The notes below the pieces were generated by a model that was not told the DNA's origin, did not search any database, and saw only the letters and a list, made by a program, of their open reading frames with translations. This document shows, piece after piece, positions 13,845-18,988 of a stretch of 18,988 nucleotides of DNA. Origin of the DNA: an uncultured Chryseolinea sp. (GTDB taxonomy: Bacteria > Bacteroidota > Bacteroidia > Cytophagales > Cyclobacteriaceae); assembly GCA_946478915.1 (NCBI GenBank), contig CAMLER010000015.1, forward strand, positions 1-18,988, read 5' to 3'. Position numbers and translations under genes: made by a program. Each line of letters starts with the position of its first letter. Within the stretch, counting starts at the first letter, position 1.

Positions 13845-15146
13845 ATGAAATTAACATTTAAGTCATTAGGCATTTTATGCATTTGCTCACTCGTATTAGT
13901 TGGAGTTTCCTGCGATGACGATGATGATGGAAACGGTTCGGTTGACGATACCGACGTAAACCTTGATTTGATAGCCGAAGGGTTGACATCTCCTTTGGTG
14001 GTAGTTGAATCTCCTGATAACTCAGGAAGAATATTTGTTGTTGATCAGGAAGGGCAAATCTACGTTATCAAGGATGGCGATCGATTATCAACTCCATTTC
14101 TGGATATCGCAGGCAAGCTTGTGGCGAGAGAAAGCCCACAAGACGAACGTGGGTTGCTCGGCCTGGCCTTTCATCCTGACTTCGAAGGCAACGGGCGATT
14201 TTTTGTTTTTTACAGTGGACCTTTGAGTGCATCAGGTCCGGCGGGATGGGATCATACAAATTATATTGCTGAATTTTCAGTTGCAGTTGGTGCCGATCAG
14301 GCTGATGAAGCATCGGAGAGAATTTTGTTATCCGTTGATCATCCGCAGGCCAATCATAACGCCGGTATGCTGGCATTTGGCCCCGATGGATATCTATATA
14401 TTTCTATTGGCGACGGTGGGGGTGCGAATGATACCGACGATGGCCATGTTGAAGGCGGTAATGGGCAGGACATTACTGAAAATTTGTTAGGCAGCATCTT
14501 GCGTATTGACGTGGATGGTACGGATGACTATGGAATTCCACCCGACAACCCATTCGTAGGTGTTGATGGCTTCGACGAGATCTATGCATTTGGACTTCGA
14601 AATCCCTACCGATTTTCATTTGATGGCGACGGCAACCTTATTGTCGCGGATGCCGGTCAGGAATTGTATGAGGAGATAAATCTGGTGCAAAAAGGTGGTA
14701 ACTACGGCTGGAATATTAAAGAAGGTGCTCATTGTTTTGATCCCGACAATCCTGAAGTAGCGCCAGCCTCTTGCGCCAGCGAAGATGCGTTTGGCAACCC
14801 GCTCCTTGATCCTGTCATCGAATTTAAGAACTCCAGAAGCTTCAGCGACGGATTAGGAAATGTTTCTATAGGCGGGTATGTATATGATGGTGACGACGAG
14901 CCGGACCTTAAAGGAAAATATATTTTTGGCGTCTTATCACAGACGGATGGTGCGAACGGTGCCATATATGCTGCCGACAGATCTGGTTCCACATGGAGTT
15001 ACGAAAAGATTACTATTGACAACACCGGTAACGGCGAAATTGGCGAATTCGTTTTGGGGTTTGGAAAAGACAAAAACGGGGAGGTTTATGTTCTTACAAA
15101 TGGCGAGTCGCCTAATTCAGGCAGGGTGTACAAAGTAAATGATTAA
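13845..15146 (+). CDS. PQQ-dependent sugar dehydrogenase lipoprotein
   Basis: The 433-aa product carries a lipoprotein signal ending in VGVSC (C23), followed by five aspartates and an acidic linker (24-38). The remainder is a six-bladed beta-propeller of the soluble glucose dehydrogenase/aldose sugar dehydrogenase family: DERGLLGLAFHPDF (100-113), NHNAGMLAFGPDGYLYISIG (170-189), LLGSILRIDVDG (214-225) and LRNPYRFSFD (251-260). H171 in NHNAG corresponds to the catalytic base of the Acinetobacter enzyme (H144), and the downstream Asp/Gly loops suit calcium and PQQ binding. C297 and C310 may form a disulfide. It would oxidise aldose sugars in the periplasm and pass electrons to the respiratory chain. 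No pqq synthesis genes are in the window, so PQQ may be imported or made elsewhere. Confidence 0.92.
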   Translation: MKLTFKSLGILCICSLVLVGVSCDDDDDGNGSVDDTDVNLDLIAEGLTSPLVVVESPDNSGRIFVVDQEGQIYVIKDGDRLSTPFLDIAGKLVARESPQDERGLLGLAFHPDFEGNGRFFVFYSGPLSASGPAGWDHTNYIAEFSVAVGADQADEASERILLSVDHPQANHNAGMLAFGPDGYLYISIGDGGGANDTDDGHVEGGNGQDITENLLGSILRIDVDGTDDYGIPPDNPFVGVDGFDEIYAFGLRNPYRFSFDGDGNLIVADAGQELYEEINLVQKGGNYGWNIKEGAHCFDPDNPEVAPASCASEDAFGNPLLDPVIEFKNSRSFSDGLGNVSIGGYVYDGDDEPDLKGKYIFGVLSQTDGANGAIYAADRSGSTWSYEKITIDNTGNGEIGEFVLGFGKDKNGEVYVLTNGESPNSGRVYKVND

Positions 15147-15152
15147 AGCTAA

Positions 15153-15199
15153 AGGTGTTGAAGTGACCTGGTTTGATGTTTCAGGTTACTTCAACACTT
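15153..15199 (+). terminator. 18-bp hairpin after the sugar dehydrogenase gene
   Basis: Bases 15153-15170 pair with 15182-15199 around an 11-base loop. The core GTGTTGAAGTGACCTG pairs with CAGGTTACTTCAACAC with a single G-U. It starts 7 bases after the stop. No uninterrupted T-run follows at once; the tail is TCGCATATC and then an octamer-like ATCAACAC repeat and TTTTACTATTTT (15219-15232). Probably a terminator or 3'-end stabiliser separating it from the oxidoreductase gene. Confidence 0.6.
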
Positions 15200-15250
15200 C
15201 GCATATCAACACATCAACACTTTTACTATTTTAGCGCCAATTAAAAGAAT

Positions 15251-16255
15251 ATGGCGACTAAACTTTCTGAAGTTCGTTGGGGTATAATAGGAGCAGGAGA
15301 TGTATGTGAAGTGAAGAGCGGGCCTGCGATGTATAAGATCAAAAATTCTAAACTGGTAGCGGTAATGCGTCGCGACGGCGACAAAGCTGCGGATTACGCT
15401 CGTCGTCACGGTGTTGAAAAGTGGTATACAGATGCAGATGAACTAATTAATGATCCCGACATCAATGCGATCTATATAGCAACGCCACCCGGATCTCATA
15501 AGGATTACACCATTAGGGCAGCACGAGCGGGTAAGCCAGTGTATGTTGAAAAACCTATGGCTCGAACGCATGAAGAGTGCCTTGAAATGGTCAGTGCGTG
15601 CGAGCGTGCAGGTGTCCCGTTATTTACTGCCTATTACCGTCGCAGCCTTCCAAATTTTTTGAAAATTCAGTCCATGCTCAAAGAAGGTGTCATAGGCGAT
15701 GTACGATATGTCAATATTTTGCTTAACAAAACGCTCCAGCCCGATATCGTGTGGGCCAGTGGAAACACAGACAACTGGCGGGTTGTGCCCGAAATCTCTG
15801 GCGGTGGATATTTTTATGATTTGGCTGCACATCAGCTTGATATGATGGATTTCCTCTTCGGACCAATTCAACACGCCCAGGGAATAGCGCGAAACCAGGG
15901 GAGTCTTTATAACGCTGAGGATATAGTGATGGGGACTTTCAGTTTTGAGAATGGGATAGTTGGGCAGGGTACGTGGTGCTTCAGCACTTCGAAGGTATCC
16001 GACAAGGAGGTAACGACCATTGTTGGAAGCAAAGGGCAAATTTTATTTCCCTTTTTTGGGGATCATTCGGTTACACTTCATACGGAAGGGAGGGAACCTG
16101 AAGTAATGAAGTTTGATATTCCCACCAACATTCAACAACCTCTTATCCAAACTATTGTTGACGAGCTGACGGGTATCGGTCATTGTCCGAGCACGGGTGT
16201 TTCAGGTGCGCGAACCAATAAGGTAATGGAGATCTTAAGCCAAAGAGTGCATTAA
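15251..16255 (+). CDS. Gfo/Idh/MocA family NAD(P)-dependent oxidoreductase
   Basis: The 334-aa cytoplasmic protein begins directly with a Rossmann fold, WGIIGAGDV (10-18, glycines 14 and 16), followed by the family's IYIATPPGSHKDY (74-86) and EKP motif in VYVEKPMA (E100-K101-P102; K101 is the usual catalytic lysine). The C-terminal alpha/beta domain has GGGYFYDLAAHQLDMMDF (184-201), with H194 as the second catalytic-site residue. Members oxidise or reduce sugars, inositols or keto-sugars with NAD(P). There is no export signal, unlike several Bacteroidota relatives that are Tat-exported. The neighbouring TIM-barrel and DUF1080 proteins suggest work on a 3-keto sugar or a product of the PQQ dehydrogenase, but the substrate is not determined. 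Confidence 0.92.
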   Translation: MATKLSEVRWGIIGAGDVCEVKSGPAMYKIKNSKLVAVMRRDGDKAADYARRHGVEKWYTDADELINDPDINAIYIATPPGSHKDYTIRAARAGKPVYVEKPMARTHEECLEMVSACERAGVPLFTAYYRRSLPNFLKIQSMLKEGVIGDVRYVNILLNKTLQPDIVWASGNTDNWRVVPEISGGGYFYDLAAHQLDMMDFLFGPIQHAQGIARNQGSLYNAEDIVMGTFSFENGIVGQGTWCFSTSKVSDKEVTTIVGSKGQILFPFFGDHSVTLHTEGREPEVMKFDIPTNIQQPLIQTIVDELTGIGHCPSTGVSGARTNKVMEILSQRVH

Positions 16256-16291
16256 AGCCATTCTTTCAATTTTTGTGGAAACTAATGCACT
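16246..16291. other. 9-bp inverted repeat around the oxidoreductase stop codon
   Basis: AGTGCATTA (16246-16254) and TAATGCACT (16283-16291) are perfect inverted repeats with a 28-base loop. The left arm contains most of the TAA stop. No T-run follows, so a terminator role is uncertain. Confidence 0.35.
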
Positions 16292-16377
16292 AAAACAGCG
16301 GAAGCTTCCTTAAAATTTCAAGTAATTAATAATTGCGACCGTTAACCAGCCGAAGGGTTGTACCATGCATATTTCCC

Positions 16378-16391
16378 TTATTCCTTATACC
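16378..16391. repeat. Short inverted copy of the GGTATAA heptamer repeat
   Basis: TTATTCC and TTATACC are two adjacent 7-base units with degenerate flanking units (ATTTCCC, CATTCCT). They are the reverse complement of the GGAATAA/GGTATAA units at 10024-10072, 6.3 kb away. Confidence 0.6.
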
Positions 16392-16548
16392 CATTCCTCC
16401 AGTAGACGTCCACAAAACATTGAAAAGTATGATTAATTATTAACTTGAACGCGGATTTAACTAACCCCTGGCAAGCCGGTTTAACAAGTTCTTTGCATCG
16501 CTTTGATGCACGTGTTCGTTAGTGGGGCGATATTTGCAGGATTGAACT

Positions 16549-17265
16549 ATGAAATTGCCTTTTGCCATATTGACGACGTTAGTGGTTAATTTTTCTTTCG
16601 GACAGTCGCTTGAAGGCCTTCGCAACCGGTTAATGATGCTGGAAAAACCGCCCGAATTTCACATGGACACAGCGGGTTTTTCATCGCTTCCGAAGGTAGA
16701 ATATGGATGCGATAACAATAACAAAACTGCTTCCCAGTATTATCACGTCGTTGATCTAAATAATGATGGTCGAAATGATCTTCTTTATTCCGGACCTTGC
16801 AAAAATAGTCAGCAAGCAGCTATTTTTATTAACACAGGCAAGTCGTTAAAAAAAGTGTATGACAACCTGGGCCGTATCATTTCAGTAGAAAAGAATGAAG
16901 CAAAAACGAGCATAAATATATTTAAGGAGGCGTCGCGCTGCGATTTTTTTTCGCAATACACTGAAATTGTCATTAATAACAAATCTGAGATGACGCGGCA
17001 CACGATCGTGTTCGGAGCCCAGACAAAAATTTCTGTAGCGACCAGACTTAGGGAAGACAAGGTGGTAGGAACAATTAGAACTACCCCCCATGTCAATGAT
17101 GTCGTTAAGCGGGACGCCTGCAACAACACGATCAGAGGGAATCACCTGACGCGTATTCATGATTTCCGAGACATTGTTCAGATAAACAAAACAGGTTCCT
17201 GGTGGCTGGTTTTGTATCCTGAGACAGGCGATCGCGCATGGATAGGTTGGATGAAACTGGAATGA
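16549..17265 (+). CDS. Secreted protein of unknown function with a calcium-loop motif
   Basis: The 238-aa product has an N-terminal Sec signal (MKLPFAILTTLVVNFSFGQ, cleavage near residue 18). After it, VVDLNNDGRNDLLYSG (67-82) matches the DxNxDGxxD calcium-binding loop of FG-GAP/VCBS or dockerin-type repeats, here present only once. The last 25 residues, GSWWLVLYPETGDRAWIGWMKLE broken by aromatic residues, look like the end of a bacterial SH3-like fold. The middle is rich in beta-strand pattern and contains four or so cysteines (C54, C84 and others) that could form disulfides. I cannot assign a family or substrate. It stands alone upstream of the acetyltransferase gene; the ATG is chosen because the signal peptide starts there. 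Confidence 0.8.
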   Translation: MKLPFAILTTLVVNFSFGQSLEGLRNRLMMLEKPPEFHMDTAGFSSLPKVEYGCDNNNKTASQYYHVVDLNNDGRNDLLYSGPCKNSQQAAIFINTGKSLKKVYDNLGRIISVEKNEAKTSINIFKEASRCDFFSQYTEIVINNKSEMTRHTIVFGAQTKISVATRLREDKVVGTIRTTPHVNDVVKRDACNNTIRGNHLTRIHDFRDIVQINKTGSWWLVLYPETGDRAWIGWMKLE

Positions 17266-17367
17266 GGCGTTTCAAGAACGAAATACCTTTCGAAACCGAT
17301 TACTTTGATCTTTATCATTTCATAATCATAATAAAACTTTGGATCTATCTTTTAAGGAAAATTGAAA

Positions 17368-17988
17368 ATGAATTTAACGTATGGAACTGCCAGCACAGAT
17401 GACGAGTTGAATCAAATTCTGAGTTTGCAGCTTAACAACCACGCGTCATCTATTTCTCAATTGCAGGCGCGCACGGAAGGTTTTGTGACGGTACTGCACT
17501 CTTTGCCGTTGCTAAAAGAAATGAACAAAGCTGCACCACAAATTATTGCTAAGGATGCGGAAAAAGTGGTGGGGTATGCTTTGGTCATGTTGCCGGCATT
17601 TGCAGACATGATTCCAGTACTTCAGCCAATGTTTGACAGGCTAGCTGCAATAAAGTATGATCAGCGCTTCGTCGCTGATCACTCATTCTATATAATGGGG
17701 CAGATTTGTATTGACATATCTTTTCGCGGCAAAGGTGTATTCGAATCATTATATCAAAAGCACGAACAGATCTATGGTCGTTCCTTCGAGCTTTGCGTGA
17801 CATCCGTATCAACAAGCAATATGCGATCAATGAGAGCGCATGAGCGGGTAGGATTTCGCGTAGTGCATACTTTTCGCGATGCAACGGACGAATGGAACAT
17901 TCTCGTGCGGCGATCTTTTACAAACACGGCGCAAGCGCTTGGGAACAGAGGTGGTAATTATGATCTTCCGGAAAATGCCCTACCTTAG
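17368..17988 (+). CDS. GNAT family N-acetyltransferase
   Basis: The ATG at 17368, preceded by AAGGAA at a good distance, is preferred to the TTG two codons earlier; this gives 206 aa. The acetyl-CoA-binding motif A is present as QICIDISFRGKGVFESLYQK (112-131, with the R-G-K-G pyrophosphate loop), and motif B as SNMRSMRAHERVGF (150-163). The N-terminal 60 residues include a long helix, and there are helical insertions around 75-100, which makes it longer than minimal GNAT enzymes. The substrate is unknown; small molecules, amino acids or protein termini are all possible. It ends 18 bp before lgt on the same strand, so the two may be co-transcribed. Confidence 0.88.
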   Translation: MNLTYGTASTDDELNQILSLQLNNHASSISQLQARTEGFVTVLHSLPLLKEMNKAAPQIIAKDAEKVVGYALVMLPAFADMIPVLQPMFDRLAAIKYDQRFVADHSFYIMGQICIDISFRGKGVFESLYQKHEQIYGRSFELCVTSVSTSNMRSMRAHERVGFRVVHTFRDATDEWNILVRRSFTNTAQALGNRGGNYDLPENALP

Positions 17989-18006
17989 TAAGAAAAGTTT
18001 TTATTA

Positions 18007-18828
18007 ATGGAATCAGTCTCGCTCCTGAATTATATCATCTGGAATGTAGATCCGGATATCTTTGTTATTCCTTACCTGAACCATCCTGTCAGATGGTATG
18101 GTCTTTCATGGGCGCTGTCATTTTTGCTGAGTCAGCAGGTAATGTATTATGTCTATAAGCGTGATGGCAGGGCACGCGAGGAGGTCGACACCCTTACGAT
18201 TTATATGGTTATCGCTGCAATCGGAGGAGCAAGACTTGGTCACGTTTTATTTTATGAACCAGCGGAATTTTTCAACCAACCTTTGAAAATATTCGCTGTT
18301 TGGGAAGGAGGACTTGCCAGCCACGGTGGGGCTATTGCTATCTTGATCGCATTGTATTTTTTTGCAAGAAAAACAAATGTAAAATATTTGTGGATTGTTG
18401 ACCGACTCGTGATCGTATCCGCGCTTACAGGTTGTTTGATCCGGTTGGGTAACCTGATGAATTCTGAAATGATCGGGATTCCAACTTCATTACCATGGGG
18501 ATTCGTTTTTACGCGCGTTGATAATATTCCCAGGCATCCCGGACAACTTTATGAAGCAATTTACTGTTTGTTGCTTTTTGGTTTGCTGTTTTGGTTGTAC
18601 TACAAAAAAGGCAACAGGTTGAATAATGGGATCCTCACAGGACTCTTTCTCATAATATTGTTTAGTCTTCGGTTCGTTGACGAGTTTTTTAAAATTAATC
18701 AGGAGGCCTTCGAGGATGGAATGTTATTAAACATGGGGCAAATTTTGAGTATTCCATTCGTTATTTTGGGAATTGTAATACTAATGTGGAGCACAAGATA
18801 TTCACACAGCGGGTTGCAAAGGAATTGA
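18007..18828 (+). CDS. lgt: Prolipoprotein diacylglyceryl transferase (Lgt)
   Basis: The 273-aa inner-membrane enzyme transfers diacylglycerol from phosphatidylglycerol to the lipobox cysteine of prolipoproteins, the first step of lipoprotein maturation. About seven membrane segments can be seen. Family motifs are RWYGLSWALSF (29-39), GARLGHVLFY (74-83), VWEGGLASHGG (98-108, H106), the Lgt signature around LIRLGNLMNSEMIG (144-157, with R146, N149 and E154), RHPGQLYEA (176-184) and LRFVDEFFK (221-229; R222 matches essential R239 of E. coli). Length is slightly below E. coli Lgt (291 aa). Three predicted lipoproteins in this window would be its substrates. A hairpin terminator follows. Confidence 0.96.
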   Translation: MESVSLLNYIIWNVDPDIFVIPYLNHPVRWYGLSWALSFLLSQQVMYYVYKRDGRAREEVDTLTIYMVIAAIGGARLGHVLFYEPAEFFNQPLKIFAVWEGGLASHGGAIAILIALYFFARKTNVKYLWIVDRLVIVSALTGCLIRLGNLMNSEMIGIPTSLPWGFVFTRVDNIPRHPGQLYEAIYCLLLFGLLFWLYYKKGNRLNNGILTGLFLIILFSLRFVDEFFKINQEAFEDGMLLNMGQILSIPFVILGIVILMWSTRYSHSGLQRN

Positions 18829-18845
18829 ATTCCGATCATAATAGA

Positions 18846-18874
18846 CACAAGGACACGACAGACGTGCCCTTGTG
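18846..18874. terminator. Bidirectional terminator between convergent genes
   Basis: CACAAGG (18846-18852) pairs with CCTTGTG (18868-18874) and CACG with CGTG inside, around the loop ACAGA, with one mismatch. AAACTTTTAA follows on the plus strand. It lies between lgt and a convergent minus-strand gene. Confidence 0.6.
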
Positions 18875-18896
18875 AAACTTTTAACGATGGATGTCC

Positions 18897-18988
18897 TCAA
18901 TTCGCGATGAACGGGCATAGTTTCAAGTACTCCATTTCATCCAGCTGATCAACAATAAATTTGGCTATATCACCTGCGCTGATCGAAG
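18897..18988 (-). CDS. C-terminal end of an unidentified protein, cut by the window edge
   Basis: On the minus strand an open frame enters from the right edge and ends in TGA at 18897-18899. The 29 visible residues include AGDIAKFIVDQLDEMEYLKL followed by CPFIAN at the end. An amphipathic helix ending in a Cys-Pro motif is apparent, but the fragment is too short for identification. Convergent orientation with lgt and the hairpin between them support a real gene end. Confidence 0.5.
   Translation of the reverse strand, partial: SISAGDIAKFIVDQLDEMEYLKLCPFIAN

Overview
The window looks like chromosomal DNA of a Bacteroidota bacterium, probably a Cytophagales-type environmental organism; the rank below phylum is a guess. 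The evidence is several upstream regions carrying the phylum-typical -7 element TAnnTTTG, few Shine-Dalgarno sequences, the gene order sufB-C-D-S-E-(DUF59)-bacilliredoxin, and secreted lipoproteins of families common in that phylum.

Layout. Positions 1-2190 (minus strand) hold a TerB-like gene cut by the left edge and a FadD-type acyl-CoA ligase. Positions 2191-3068 have no protein gene. They hold a minus-strand non-coding unit: a promoter-like site, two tandem class-II (Leu-like) tRNA-shaped domains with greatly enlarged variable arms, a collapsed third copy, hairpin linkers and a strong rho-independent terminator. An Lrp/AsnC regulator is divergent from it, with an AT-rich palindrome between the two promoters. 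Positions 3790-9445 are a complete SUF iron-sulfur assembly operon (sufBCDSE plus a DUF59/MIP18-family factor), followed by a bacilliredoxin at 9484-9900.

Positions 9901-10403 are a repeat-rich gap with heptanucleotide arrays and a 216-bp element with 27-bp terminal inverted repeats around a long hairpin. Positions 10404-16255 are a sugar-oxidation neighbourhood: a DUF1080 lipoprotein, an unknown lipoprotein with membrane segments, a secreted TIM-barrel isomerase-like protein, a PQQ-type sugar dehydrogenase lipoprotein and a Gfo/Idh/MocA oxidoreductase. Positions 16549-18828 hold a secreted protein with a calcium-loop motif, a GNAT acetyltransferase and lgt, which makes the lipid anchor needed by the lipoproteins. 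The right edge cuts a convergent minus-strand gene.

The most unusual content is non-coding: the tandem tRNA-like array, and the scattering of heptamer/octamer tandem repeats and palindromes through almost every large intergenic gap, in places touching stop codons of neighbouring genes.
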